In this document: piece after piece, positions 41,301 to 54,095 of the stretch
Numbering within the stretch: the first letter of the stretch is position 1
How the letters are laid out: every line of letters begins with the position of its first letter
Assembly: GCF_000972845.2 (NCBI RefSeq)
Contig: NC_040022.1
Coordinates: forward strand, 6,664,979-6,728,978
Length of the DNA stretch: 64,000 nucleotides
Reading direction: 5' to 3'
From: Larimichthys crocea
Taxonomy: Eukaryota; Chordata; Actinopteri; Sciaenidae
Notes under the pieces: generated by a model
Databases searched by the model: none
Told to the model about the DNA's origin: nothing
The model's input: the letters and a program-made list of their open reading frames with translations, nothing else
Position numbers and translations under genes: made by a program

Positions 41301-44300
41301 GAATTTTCTGCCTCATGTTTCCCTAGAAGAAGTTTCAAACAACACAGTAACGGTGGTTTTGCTTTATCAAGTTAACCACAGATCACTTGAACTGACTCAG
41401 AAAACATGATATTATATCAACACTTGTTTGTTTTTGATCTGTCATGAATAAAAGTAAAGTAAATGTGTTAAAATCCGTGTAAGTGAGCACTTCTCCTTTG
41501 TCAAGATAATCCATCCACCTGACAGCTGTGGCATATCAACACGCTAATTAAACAGCATGACTCTATAACAGTCGTGCCTTGGACGGGTCACAGCAAAGAT
41601 CACTCTGAAATGTTCAGGTTTATCTTGAAAAAAGACACAGCCTGCCCTACTCTGCCTCTGATTGACTAGTGTTTGTTGCCTTCGTTGGAATATCAGTGTA
41701 CGCCAACATCTTTTAATCAACTCGTGAAAAAATGGGAGCAAAAACAAAAAGTGTTGCGTTAAAAGACATAACATCTCGGGCTGCACGATATGATGTATTT
41801 TTTGTTGATGTGCTGCCGGTGGTAAGGGACTGGTAGAATGGTAATAATAAGTATGAGGAATAAGGACAGTGCTCCGGCAGACTAATGACAGTTTCTCAGA
41901 GCACTAGATGATGCCTTTGTTGTCTTTCATTTCAGGTCTGCAAATAAACTGCAACTTAAAACCTGAGATACTGTAGATACTCTCAAACCGTGCATCTATG
42001 GTACTTAATTTCTGTTGAACTTCTCATTAACTAACACATAAACACAACACACGTACATGTATTATAACTGAGCCAAAAAGATACCATTTCATTTCAGTGT
42101 ATACTTTAACATTGAGTATCAAGAACTGTCAAGTCTTGTGTATGGATTCATTAAAAGGTTTCTAATTTAACTTTTATTGTTTTAGACTTTTTTTGGGGGG
42201 ACAAAGTTTCTCCCACTCTCACACAGACCACATTAAGCACTGATAATTGAGACGTTTTGGCATATTTGAGCCTTGTATAGAAACATATGTATATTTATAT
42301 TCTTTATATACTACAGGATAGTATTGTTATCTGTAACCAAACACATGTTTTGCATTACCATACCAACACTGACATGATTAAACAACTAATAGAAACAGGA
42401 ATACAGAAGAGTTTTGAAATATGGTTAGAGGTAATGTTAAGTATTCAGTATGAATCTCTTCGACTGGTAAAACTCACTTATACTCACAACAGGATCATAA
42501 TGTGACAGCCCACACACACACAAACACTGTACGCCTAAATAAACACTGAACATCACCAATCAGCTGCTTCAAACCTGTCCAAATGTCTGTTGTTGGATCA
42601 GCAGCAGAGATCCGGTGACAGGTAAACTACCCACCAACAGTGATCCCTCCTCCACTCAGTATTTTGTTATCATTGTCACATTGTGTACGACAGGGCGTAC
42701 CATGGCCATCGAATGAATGACGCCGTCCCGCCTGCCTTTAAACAAACATGACCTGTTACACCAGCGCCAACTGGTGCGACGTGAAAACACACAGCGGCCG
42801 AGAGAGTGCAGAGAAAAGAAAAGGAAAAACATCTGTCAGACACTCATCTCCAAAAAAAAAATGGAGCTGAGGAATTCATTTGAATTCATTTTCAACCTCC
42901 CGTAGCGCAAAAATAACATATCCAGCCCTCATGTGCCAGGCTTGATTTAGTGCTGCTGATAGATGGGATGAACACACAGCTGGAAGCTCCACAGCAACAA
43001 GAATTACTGCTTTACTGTGGTTACTGTCTTTTAATGTTAAACTTAAAAATTGAGGTGATGATATGTGAGACAGGATACAGCTTACACGAGACTCATATAA
43101 AAAAATAGAGGCTGACATCACTGCTGGTAAATGTTTCCACCTACACGACTGAAAAAGTTCTGAAATGCAATGTGAAATCATATTTTTTTTGTCACATTTC
43201 TAGGGTTTACTGTAACATTTCCAGATGAAATATATCAGGATGCACGATCTAGATCATTACATCTGATCACAGCTGCTGCTCAATAACCACTCTTAATATG
43301 CAAACTAGTTACAGTTTGACGAAAGCAAACTATATTTTTTCAAGGTTTACTCGGGACAGAAGGAAGAGGTGGAGCTGGGTAATCTGTCTACTAGTTGAAT
43401 TCACAAACAAAACAGTTTTTGCTCAATGTCATTCCTCCTGTTCATAACGGCCATGAAGCGATCTCTTCCTAATGTGATTTCAATGTAAGTGATGGGGAAC
43501 AATATCCACTGTCCTTGTTTTCTGCAAAAAGTCATTAAACCATCTATCTGAAGCTGGGATGACACTTCTCAGCAGTCACAGAAATTCACAAAATTACATT
43601 TACACCTGGCTGCTATTTGATCATGTGAATCTCTACTAGGTGTCCACGGGCCAATCCCATCTGCTGCACATACACTTTTACATATTATTTATGAACATTA
43701 ACATGTGTTTTGCAGGTGTACACAGGGACTTACTCGCCATCTTAATTTCTAAGATCACGAGCAGAAAATCAAATAGGTTGTAAATAAATCCCCATTTTAA
43801 CTAGTCTAAACCAAACACCCTGGTTACAAAGATATTATCCACGGCAGTGTAAAAACTCTGCAGAAACTAAATGTTGAATTAATATTATTTTTACTTTCAC
43901 TTCTGTTTTCATTTGCAAACAAGTGACTTAGATAACATGATTGCACTGGGGACGCTCGCCCTTTTGGACATGCTGCTGTGCTACCGGATCTCAGCAATGA
44001 ATCAGGCAAACAAAATGTATGCTCTGCCGTCATAAGTTCACAGTTACATTTAACATGATGTGTGTGTGTGTGTGTGTGTGGGTGTAGGTGTGTGTTTAGA
44101 GGGGTCTCCGCGATCGGAGCCATGATGAGGCGAGTTCCTGTCAGCAAAGGGCAGGGAAATGCCAGAGGAAGTAAGGAGGGAAAGGCTTCCTGTTGGTAAA
44201 CATCCTCCCAGATTAAGTGTATAATTAAAGAGGGTGTTGTGTGTGTGTGTGTGTGTGAGCAGGGGGCTTTAAACCGGAAAGCAGGGAGTGTGGTGGGTGC

Positions 44301-44652
44301 AGGCTGGAGGGTGGTAGGGTGCACAAGATCATGACTGTAACATGTAAACCACATTACACTCATTCCACCCTGAGCGCTCCATACATTATTCTGCTTGCAG
44401 ACATCCGTACTGATCTGTCAACAGACACGATCTTTAATCTAAGCCACCCTCAGGCGCTGAATTTGGATCAGTTCTCACCCCAGCAGTTCATTTCTTCTTC
44501 TGTGGCGTGGCACTGGGTAGGAAACCATCCTTTTCAGGATATTAGAAATGCTGTTTCCGGCTTTTCTCTCCACAGCACAGAGTTCTAAATACATATACCA
44601 GCATGACCCGCTGCACGATTGCATGAACTTTAGATCTAATTGATCAGAGGTG

Positions 44653-44711
<59 letters not shown>

Positions 44712-45895
44712 ATTCCCCGCTGCCTGGCACAAGAAGGGGGTCCATCTGTTTCTCACCACAGCCTCGCAGCAGATAAAGATCTGACTTCTAAAAACAGACA
44801 GGACGAGGTGAGATGGTGTGAGCAGGATGGTGATAGTGGATGGAGAAGGAATCAGGAGAGCAGCTGAGGGGGAAGAGAGAGATGAGAAGGAGCTGGGAGG
44901 AGTGGGAGTAAAGAGGAGAGAGCAGGACTTGGCATGGTTTGAAGCGTTGGTTGTCTGTGGTGAGGTGTTTTTTCTTTTTCTTCTTCTACTTCTTCTTCTT
45001 CTTCTTCTTCTCCAGAGAGACAATGACTGAGCTCAGCGTGGGTGTGTTTGTTCTAGATATTCTCATCATTTTTTTCCTCATCCATTTAAAAAACTGTTAT
45101 GACTAAAGATGCCCACGACATCATGTCACTTCCCAAACAAGCCGCAGCCTATTTGTAGCCGTGAAAAGAGTGACACCATCGAAAGTAGAGGGATACAATT
45201 ATAAATGAAGTCCATCAAGTTGAATTTTGGGAAGGGTGGAGGAGGGTGTTGGAGAACATTTCTCCAGATTAAAACCAGATTCAAATAAATGAATTACTCC
45301 ACACTTCCTGTTCATGTCAGCTCTAAAAAAAAAAAACTTCCACCATCCAAATTCATCTCCTCTCCAGCTAATGTTCAGCTGGTGCAACATCTACATCTAG
45401 TTAATTATTGATTGATTAAACAAAGGCGTGGTTTTCAGCATGAAAACAAGCGTTACATCACATCCTCACATATGGTCACGCACATGGGAGACTTAAAACC
45501 AACACAATTACCGAGCAGACACAGGATGAAATTAAAAATCAGAAGAAAAAAAAACAAAACAGAAGCTATGATTCGTTTTCGCTCCCTCTTTAAATGAGGA
45601 ATTAGATGAAATTCAGGGTTGGATCAGTGCAGCAGCTTTTAGGACTCCAGCAGGCAAATCAAGCGACTTAATTGACGAACAACCTGTTAATCTTCAGAAG
45701 TGAAGCAGCATCACTGCGATCGCAAAAAGCATCTTCGGTATAAACGCACGGCAGTTCACGCAGTCTCTTCTCATCTCTGTCCTAATGTTTCCTGTTGTGT
45801 CTTACCTGTGTGTGTGGATGATGGTCGAACATGTCCATTTGGATCTCCTGGGTTGAGGTCGAAGGCGTCCTGGACATACTACTTTTCTGTACCAT
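18004..45895 (-). CDS. cacnb1: Voltage-dependent calcium channel subunit beta-1
   Basis: Full coding region on the minus strand. Exons: 1 45895-45806; 2 40658-40572; 3 30169-30050; 4 29848-29726; 5 29061-28925; 6 28305-28238; 7A 26789-26629 or 7B 26166-26147; 8 23796-23716; 9 23627-23569; 10 23471-23362; 11 21217-21066; 12 20267-20172; 13 20079-19894 (or extended to 19807); 14 18537-18004. Junctions are GT-AG and phases agree. The 7B plus exon 14 form has 620 residues. Order: N-terminus [11 protein letters not shown]3 core in exons 4-5 ([24 protein letters not shown]); variable HOOK in exons 6-7; guanylate-kinase-like domain from exon 8 ([13 protein letters not shown]) into exon 13; then a C-tail ending [10 protein letters not shown]. 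The subunit binds the alpha-1 AID helix, promotes surface expression and tunes gating. It is the only CACNB gene in the window. Confidence 0.97.
19807..20079 (-). CDS. cacnb1: cacnb1 exon 13 with muscle beta1a C-terminal tail
   Basis: If the donor at 19893 is not used, exon 13 reads on for 28 codons to TGA at 19809-19807. The first codons, VQV, are encoded by the donor sequence itself. The tail begins [14 protein letters not shown] and ends KEEEHAL. This matches the skeletal-muscle beta1a tail, the segment reported to act on the ryanodine receptor in excitation-contraction coupling. The two hydrophobic residues corresponding to rabbit L496 and W503 are kept, and L500 is Met here. With exon 7A this form totals 518 residues, close to rabbit beta1a (524). 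Confidence 0.9.
   Translation of the reverse strand, partial: ELFDIILDENQLEDACEHLADYLEAYWKATHPPSSNPPNPLLNRTMATAALAASPEPVSNLQVQVLTSLRRNMDLWPDMDGVGKEEEHAL
22480..22770. repeat. Purine-rich low-complexity tract
   Basis: Plus-strand GA/GGA-rich sequence in cacnb1 intron 10 (between exons 10 and 11). Open frames across its complement are low-complexity artefacts. Confidence 0.8.
24318..24610. repeat. Fish interspersed repeat copy
   Basis: Wording such as CTATGTCTTGCACTTCCTGC followed by ATTAGTTTCACCTGGTGTCC and a run of TTCCTGTGTTTCC units resembles a dispersed repeat common in fish introns. The family name cannot be given from sequence alone. Located in cacnb1 intron between exons 7B and 8. Confidence 0.45.
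26147..26166 (-). CDS. cacnb1: cacnb1 alternative exon 7B (short HOOK)
   Basis: A 20-nt exon between GGCCCAG and GTGAGT, encoding (A)KQKQKS. It is the same as the short 7B-type HOOK exon of mammalian CACNB1. Its length mod 3 (2) equals that of exon 7A, so either joins exons 6 and 8 in frame. Confidence 0.92.
26629..26789 (-). CDS. cacnb1: cacnb1 alternative exon 7A (long, acidic HOOK)
   Basis: A 161-nt exon between CTCATCAG and GTAACA. It encodes an acidic segment ([13 protein letters not shown]) followed by a basic end, HRLPFFKK, as in the exon 7A of mammalian beta1a (skeletal muscle). In-frame with exons 6 and 8 and mutually exclusive with 7B. Confidence 0.93.
31683..31770 (+). repeat. tRNA-derived SINE body/tail fragment
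   Basis: The segment GGTTCGATTTTGGTGCGGGA is a degenerate Pol III B-box region. It is followed by CCTTTGTTGCAGGTCATCCC, a CT-rich run and TTTCCTGTCTGCCACTGT, the arrangement of a common fish SINE. The 5' half is missing or unrecognisable. Confidence 0.55.
32039..32052 (+). promoter_or_regulatory. RFX X-box-like motif
   Basis: GTTGCCAAGGCGAT fits the X-box pattern of two GTTGCC-type half sites in inverted arrangement. It lies inside cacnb1 intron 2. Motif evidence only. Confidence 0.35.
34655..35075. repeat. Interspersed fish repeat, two adjacent pieces
   Basis: 34665-34765 carries GGACAAAACAACCAACTTGA then GACGTCACTTTGGC and AGACCGAACAATTC. 34945-35060 carries CGGATTAGTCGATTCGCC, TCGATAATCGACTGATTG and AGCTTCCCACAGCAATTTGA. 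Both belong to a dispersed family of non-coding repeats that I recognise as frequent in teleosts (ends rich in GATTAATCGAT). The pieces are broken and in differing order. Confidence 0.55.
35818..36125. repeat. GT/GA/GT/CA microsatellite cluster
   Basis: About 14 GT units run directly into about 25 GA units (35818-35900). A second GT tract follows at 35960-36012, and a CA tract at 36098-36124. Long minus-strand open frames over this region translate these repeats and are not genes. Confidence 0.95.
38142..38388. repeat. CA then GT microsatellites in opposite orientation
   Basis: CA tracts at 38142-38203 and a GT tract at about 38350-38388 face each other and flank the X-box-like motif at 38274. 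Complementary tracts this close could pair in RNA. Confidence 0.93.
38274..38287 (+). promoter_or_regulatory. RFX X-box, best match in window
   Basis: GTTGCCATGGAAAC is a textbook-quality X-box. It is embedded in a longer near-palindrome CCGGTTGCCATGGAAACCGG (38271-38290). It lies within cacnb1 intron 2, about 2.3 kb downstream of exon 2 in gene direction. Role not shown by sequence. Confidence 0.5.
40000..40345. repeat. Interspersed fish repeat copy (same family as 34655-35075)
   Basis: A more complete but diverged copy: ATATTTTGATGATGATTTAT, an A-rich middle, GTTTTGGACTGTTGGACT, then ACTCATTAGTTGTTTAGTCT. Recognised from the order of these segments in a well-known teleost repeat. Non-coding. 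Confidence 0.5.
41060..41073 (-). promoter_or_regulatory. RFX X-box-like motif
   Basis: The minus strand reads GTAACCATGGCGAT, a plausible X-box. It lies in cacnb1 intron 1, about 160 bp from the tRNA-Cys gene. Motif evidence only. Confidence 0.35.
41229..41300 (+). tRNA. tRNA-Cys (anticodon GCA) inside cacnb1 intron 1
   Basis: A 72-nt cloverleaf with acceptor stem GGGGG/CCCCC, A box TAGCTCAGTGG, anticodon GCA, and T-stem TCTGG/CCGGA (one T-G wobble) around TTCAAAT. A TTTT terminator follows at 41304-41307. It is transcribed opposite to its host gene. Confidence 0.96.
44652..44711. repeat. CA microsatellite, about 29 units
   Basis: The longest pure dinucleotide tract in the window, in cacnb1 intron 1. 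Likely length-polymorphic. Confidence 0.97.
44968..45014. repeat. TTC/pyrimidine microsatellite
   Basis: Mostly TTC units in a homopyrimidine tract within cacnb1 intron 1. On the cacnb1 (minus) strand it is GAA-rich. Confidence 0.93.
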
Positions 45896-46477
45896 TGATT
45901 TAACTTTTTTTAAAATCTATTTTCAGTTTCGTGTGTTTATGATGGTGTCGACAGACTCATCTTTTTCTTTTTTCTTTTCTTTTTTTTTTTTCTCAGGGAG
46001 GGTGAAGCCGCTGATGTATCTGAGCTGGCTGCTATTATAATGGCAACAGCTGCCTTCCTCCAGCCTATAGCGTTACAAACTGGCGCACCAGGATTTTACA
46101 CTACGGTCAAGACACCGAGGTGACGCTACGACGCATCCGGTTACTGGTTTCAAAATAAAACACTTGAAAAAGGTAGACTGTGGAGCAAATAGTAAAAGGT
46201 GTTGACATATTTTACAGAGGTCTGCCTGCCCTTTGACAGATGAGTTTTTAAGTGCCATACATTTATTGATGAATCATGTTCCAATTATTCATTTGCATCC
46301 TATACAAAAGGCAGACAAACCGAGTCAGTCATTGTTTTTAATTCTAGAGTCGCATAGAAGCCTATTTCCTTTTATATGCTTAAATTGTGTTTTTATAAAT
46401 GGTTATTATAGGAAAATCAATATTAGGAACTGGGAAATCAATTGATTACATCTTTAAAGACATCTATCTAAAATGTA

Positions 46478-46637
46478 ATCCATCCATTTTCTGTATCCAC
46501 TTATCCTCACCAGGGTCACGCTGGGGCTGGATCCAGTTGACTTTGGGCAAGAGGTGGGGTACACCGTGAACAAGTCGCACTCACATTCACACCTACGGAC
46601 AATTTAACCTACTAAGGTCATGTCTTTGGGCTGTTCT
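46478..46637 (-). repeat. Fish LINE-type 3' end fragment
   Basis: It begins ATCCATCCATTTTCTGTATC, then CTTATCCTCACCAGGGTCAC, CTGGGGCTGGATCC, a stretch ending TCACATTCACACCTACGGAC, and CATGTCTTTGGGCTGT. This is the familiar 3' region of a widespread teleost retroelement, and the ATCCATCC end marks the 3' terminus on the minus strand. Truncated; no reading frame. Confidence 0.7.
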
Positions 46638-46741
46638 CCCTTTGTGGTTCACACTCAGTGTAATTGTTGTTTTTTGCACAGTTATGAATAAAGAATCAAC
46701 CACTTTGCAATCATATAATTACTGTGACAGCCCTACAGTAA

Positions 46742-46767
46742 ATAAATGTGTGTGTCTGTGTGGGTGT

Positions 46768-46799
<32 letters not shown>
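46742..46799. repeat. GT microsatellite
   Basis: Interrupted GT/TG tract ending in about 14 pure GT units, in the cacnb1-rpl19 spacer. Confidence 0.95.
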
Positions 46800-46801
<2 letters not shown>

Positions 46802-46964
46802 ATACTATATATAATAAAATAATAAAAGAGTAAGCATAGCTCAGCCTCTGCTCCCTTTAAATAGTTGTACTTGAGTCAAAGGGGACTACAGATATAGACT
46901 GACACATTTAAATATGCATGCACATGGATGCACAACACTGTTATATGCCTCCCGTGTATAATAC

Positions 46965-47021
46965 AACCATTATTACTAGCTGTTGCACCACTATCAGGTG
47001 CAACAGCTAGTAATAATGGTT
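46965..47021. repeat. Perfect 25-bp inverted repeat with 7-base loop
   Basis: The arm 46965-46989 (starting AACCATTATTACTAGC) is the exact reverse complement of 46997-47021, with loop ACTATCA between. No mismatch in 25 bp. It could form a hairpin RNA or DNA cruciform. It lies just outside the GT tract and about 1.1 kb upstream of the cacnb1 start codon. It does not resemble a repeat end that I know. Confidence 0.9.
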
Positions 47022-47139
47022 ATGTAAACATGAACGGAAATATTAGTCGTCACAGTAGTAATATAAAAAATAAAACAGGTAGTCTCACACATGCTTTTAT
47101 TTTGAAGGCAGATTCGTCTTACTGCCGGTATGATTGTGC

Positions 47140-47365
47140 CTCCTTCTGTCCGCCTTGACGTCGTTTCTCTCTCCTGTGTGCGCTCCACAGACTCCAGCTG
47201 GGAGCCGAGGTCCACGCCCCACTGAACAGACCCCACCTTCACTTATCGATTGATGAGAGAACAACAGAAGCGCGGAGATGGAGGCTGCTGAGTGTGAACA
47301 GACTGTCAGGCCGAGCCACCGGTCCCTCACACTGGGATCCAGCAGACCAATGGTCCTGGCGGGGC
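47140..47365. other. GC- and CpG-richer block, possible untranslated exon
   Basis: A GC-rich segment between cacnb1 and rpl19. On the plus strand it contains an acceptor-like CTCCACAG at about 47184-47191 and a donor-like GGTGAGAA at about 47371. A plus-strand ATG frame in it is short and closed. It may belong to an upstream non-coding exon or promoter of a neighbouring gene, but nothing in the sequence fixes this. Confidence 0.25.
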
Positions 47366-49199
47366 TGTGATCGGGGTGAGAATAGTTCAATTTCACAGTT
47401 AGTTTGTGGCAGCAGCGGGGTGGCTCAGTATCTGAACTATGTATGATTTGAAGAAGAGGAGGCTTCTGCTGAAAACATCAAAACCCCACCAGACCAGCTC
47501 CAGGGACCCTGTTGTATAACTAACTGATATAATGGGCTGACCCAGGGGTGGATTAAGGGTGGCTAGTGTTTCAGAGAGGGCAGAGCTTTACTGGGGCCCT
47601 AAAACATGCCAAGAATTATAAATATTTATAGTTTGAATTGTTGTGGTTCATCAAGACAGCAAAAATAAAATGAATGTGTCCAGTGGTTATAGGCACAAAG
47701 ACAAACAACAATAAACGTGTAGATAGAAAATGGTAAAATAAATGAAAGTAAAATTTCATCCTTCCATTATTCTTAAATTTGTTGACAGCTTCTTCGTGAG
47801 TATTGAATAAATCAAAGTTGTTTCAAACATGCCTAGACCTAGTAAGACCTGTAAGACCATATATTTCTTCACCTATTTCTCAAGCTGCTCTGATGTAGAC
47901 CACCATATTAAGGTGCCATGTATCTAAAGTAAACACTGGCTCTAGGTTTCAAGAAATCCTGCACATTGGTTCTTTAATAGTTGTTTAACAGCTTGTCGGC
48001 TGTGGAACATAACATAAGCATATTATCACCTTATAAAGTTGTGTCAGTAAACAATTCATGTAATATTAAGCAAAAATGGAGCGACATTAAAACACATGAT
48101 TCTGGCTCTCTGATAAATAAATGTCTTCTGCTCACTTACCTCTGTTCTGCTCTGCTCTGGACTAACTACTCCTAGCTAGCTGCTCACTAGAAACGCCTAG
48201 TCTTTCTATTATTCTATTATCCAGTCTTCTTTTTTTGTCTTGTTCGTTCGTTTTCATCTCGTTGTACGTACAGATTCACTGAAAGATTCGACTGAAACAA
48301 CAAGCTGAACGGTGGAATGGTGGAAGAAGTCTTTATATCCTTTATAGCCTATTAATACAAGTACCAATACATGAATGTAAACATTCTCAAAACTGCAAAA
48401 AGTCCAATATTCACATTTCTCCTTGCACATCAGTATCATCAGTAAAATGTAGGCTACTCAAAGTTTCAAAGTAAAAGTACTCTGACTTTATCTAGTCTCT
48501 GTGTTCTGGGAAATACTGGATGATTTGAACAATTATTTAAATGAAACCATGTGAAAAGTTTAGAGGAGATGTCTTTTTGGTGGAACTAACAATTCATAGA
48601 CATCTGAAACATGACCAGAGGCTCCAATGAGACACCTTTTTTTGTAAGATGTCACAAGCCACAAAGGTTGGGGACCACTGGGGTTTGTCATTATATTTTG
48701 GTGTAAAATCTTAATTTAAAATAACAAAGTAATAATAAAGTAACCTATAGCTGTCAGATAAATTATGCAGTATTTGCCTCTTGCATGTAGAAGGAGTAGA
48801 TGTAGAAAGTAGCATAAACTAGAAAAAATAACAAGTAATGTAAATCAAAATTGTACTTAAGCAATTGTACTTAGTTAGTTTCCTCCACTGGAAGCTCAAA
48901 AACTTCACAGATGTCTGTGAAAAAGATAAATACTGAGGTCACGCATCATAGATGATATCATATTGACTGTACCTGAATAAACAAAGAGATGATTCATCCG
49001 CCTCCACCACTCATAGAAATCACCCTAAGAGTAAAATGATCTCCATACCTGGTGCAGTCTGTAGTGAACTCACTCTGGAGAGAAATCTGTGTGTGACGTC
49101 GTGATCAGAACTGATGGCGTTGGATTTAACGCCCCCATAGATGATCCTCTGTGGCTGCAGCTCATACTTCCGGTGAAGTGGTTACCTCAGTAGGAGGAA

Positions 49200-49400
49200 G
49201 CCTTGATGGTTATCCTCTTCAAAGCAGAGGAACAGAAGCATGATGTACTTTCAAAAATGATGATAGCTGTGTCTGGGCAGCAGCTACTCAACATCTTCCT
49301 CCAAGAAAAACATAATGTGCAGCAGCAGGACACAGAGTTTCAGGTTGTCCTCAACTGGATCGCTCACTCGTTTTTCATCTCTGTGCTGTTGCCCAAGGTA
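49200..49400 (+). pseudogene. BACK-domain-like (BTB-Kelch) coding remnant
   Basis: The frame from 49203 reads KMMIAVSGQQLLNIFLQEKH then NVQQQDTEFQVVLNWIAHSF. This resembles the BACK helix pair of Kelch-like proteins (LL..-S..L-NV-..E...F.A...W). No BTB or Kelch repeats were recognised around it, and there are no clear splice sites. It is probably a decayed gene fragment, possibly a chance frame. Confidence 0.25.
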
Positions 49401-50477
49401 ACTGAGAGGATGGACAATGAATCAACTGGTATCCTTTACATTCACTTCACGCAGTGGCACGCAGTGACAGCACCAGGAGAATAAACTCAAGTTTCGGTAT
49501 ATTAACAATCTAACAAATATGTCTCATTACCATTTACCATTTACAGTGTCAGTAAACACCAAAAATGATCATCAGAAAATCTGTGTTTATTCATTCTTAA
49601 AGATATACTAAATATTACGTATATGAAATGAAGGGTTAACTGTGGTAATAGTGAAATATTTAATATTAAATGTATTACTGTGAAGTCTTATGCTGGTAAA
49701 ATATGCAGGTGGCTGGTAGATTTATTTCACTCACCAGCCAAAGAAGCTAAAACAAAACAATAGGAATCTTCAGCGGTTGGTAAAATTTCAGCATAATTTA
49801 ACCGATCCTGGTTTGCACAGCTGAGCAGACCTATTAAGCATACAGCAGTGAATTCAGCAGTAATTAGAGAAAGACTTCAAAGATATTCTGCCCTACGTAC
49901 AGTATGCAAAATGCACCCTTCACCCATTAATCAACTTTTAAGATTTATTCCAAATAGAAAGAATTGGTTTTGGCCCCTATAGCCCTGACAGTGCTAATCA
50001 GCTGTTGCATTGCAAATAAGGAATGTTAAAAATCTGCCTACACAGTAAACACTGAGCCAGACTGTAGTGCTGTTTGTATCTCTTTAACAAGATGTGACAC
50101 TACAGATTCTCCATGTGCACTCACATCCTAATGATGATTACTAATGATTGGATTTAGGAGTATCCTGGCTGTGTGTTGCGCATGTAAGCGTCATATCCTG
50201 TTTTTGAGAAACCTTATTGTGATGTTTTGTAGATATGCAATGGATTAATTGGTTGTTATCCAACCACAACAAAAGTATACAATAGAGATATTAGTGACCC
50301 TCCTCCTGGCTTAGGTTTAATTTTTTTTTGTTCACTTCCTGGACACCATGTTCTTGTGCAGAGAGTTTGGGTTATACTTTGCCCAGAGATGATGCATTCA
50401 ATTGGTGTTCTGGGTTAGCTGAGGTGAAGAAGTCGCACCCAAGCACCCTTCATGCATCCACACTGTGAGCGTGCAGC

Positions 50478-50491
50478 GTTGCCATGGTGAT
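50478..50491 (+). promoter_or_regulatory. RFX X-box-like motif upstream of rpl19
   Basis: GTTGCCATGGTGAT, identical over 14 bases to the motif at 7922-7935. It lies about 1 kb upstream of the rpl19 start and 4.6 kb upstream of cacnb1. Motif evidence only. Confidence 0.35.
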
Positions 50492-51432
50492 GAGCTGCTG
50501 CTGGAGAGCCAAGAATACAACAGTGGAAACCTTAATAAGTAGCCGGTCAGATGATAATGTACCAGTTAGTCATTTTTACAAGTGTCTTCATAAATAGCCA
50601 CTCAATAAACAACAAACTGTAAATTCAATTTTTGTTTTTAATCTAAGGAAATCTCTTAATATGTTCTCAATAGCCAGAAAGGTGTTTTAATATTTTTATG
50701 ACTGTCCTCAAGCTGCATATTTTACACATCAACTTGTCACTAAACTTGTTGCTGTTTATTTTATACTGTTAATTATTCATTCTGGGTTTCACACCTCTGA
50801 ATTTCACAGTGAGTCACTCACTGTTCAGATTGTATGAAGATCATTTTGTACAATATATTTTGGAAACTAAAGCTTCTTCTTTCTTTATAGACAGAATCAT
50901 AAGTTTTATGTGAAAAATAAAAATAAAAATAATATGAACCTCTTCTGTAAGGACATTATCAATGAAGCTTTAAAGGAGGTTCCATGTCGAGGATTGTGCA
51001 TGAGAGCAGATAAACTCAAACCTTTTAAATTATAATTTGGAATTGTAATGAAGAATACAGATGTAAGATGTTTAAAAATAACATAAATGTTGGTATAACT
51101 CGTGTAAAGGTCACGTGTTGTTGTGTGGACTGAACAGCGCCCCCGTGTGTTTCAACACCAGAATGCAACCTGCGGTTACCCATGGTGCATTGCAGAAACA
51201 CCGGGCAGCACCATTATTTTACGAGGGGGGGAGGTTAAGTTAGAATAAGCTAGAGATTTCCTTTATCCCTTATCATTTCCACCAGTTTGGTGTTTGAATA
51301 AGCAAGACATTTATCTCTGTGACATGTGTACGCTATCGATAATGTCCGCTGTGGTCTGCGCTAACACCGAGCTGTTTCGTGTCCACAGATGGACTCTCCT
51401 CCATAATGGAAGCTTCCGCTCCGTGTCTCGAG

Positions 51433-51444
51433 CCTTCCTTTTCC
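51433..51444 (+). promoter_or_regulatory. rpl19: 5'TOP-type start region of rpl19
   Basis: An uninterrupted pyrimidine run CCTTCCTTTTCC lies 17-28 bases upstream of the rpl19 ATG. Vertebrate ribosomal-protein mRNAs start at a C inside such a tract, which places them under mTOR-controlled translation. The exact start base is inferred. Confidence 0.7.
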
Positions 51445-51460
51445 TGTTGAAGTAGCAGCC

Positions 51461-54045
<2,585 letters not shown>

Positions 54046-54089
54046 TCTGGCTCTGTCCTGCCTGACTCTGCCAGCTGTCGAGTGCTGAC

Positions 54090-54095
54090 AATAAA
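54090..54095 (+). promoter_or_regulatory. rpl19: rpl19 poly(A) signal
   Basis: AATAAA, 45 bases after the stop codon, giving the very short 3' UTR typical of ribosomal-protein mRNAs. Confidence 0.85.

Larger units (their letters stand above)
40659..45805. other. cacnb1 intron 1 (first coding intron)
   Basis: This 5.1 kb intron carries a tRNA-Cys gene on the opposite strand to cacnb1, an X-box-like motif, and microsatellites at 44059-44082, 44237-44258, 44652-44711 and 44973-45014. No further coding exon recognised. Confidence 0.75.
45896..51432. other. Spacer between the divergent cacnb1 and rpl19 genes
   Basis: The two genes start about 5.5 kb apart and point away from each other. Next to cacnb1 the probable 5' UTR contains a pyrimidine-rich tract at 45960-45993 and an E-box CAGCTG at 46046-46051. 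Further right are a LINE-like fragment, a GT tract at 46742-46799, a perfect inverted repeat, a GC-rich block at 47140-47360, a MITE end, and a BACK-domain-like remnant. No intact gene was recognised. Confidence 0.7.
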
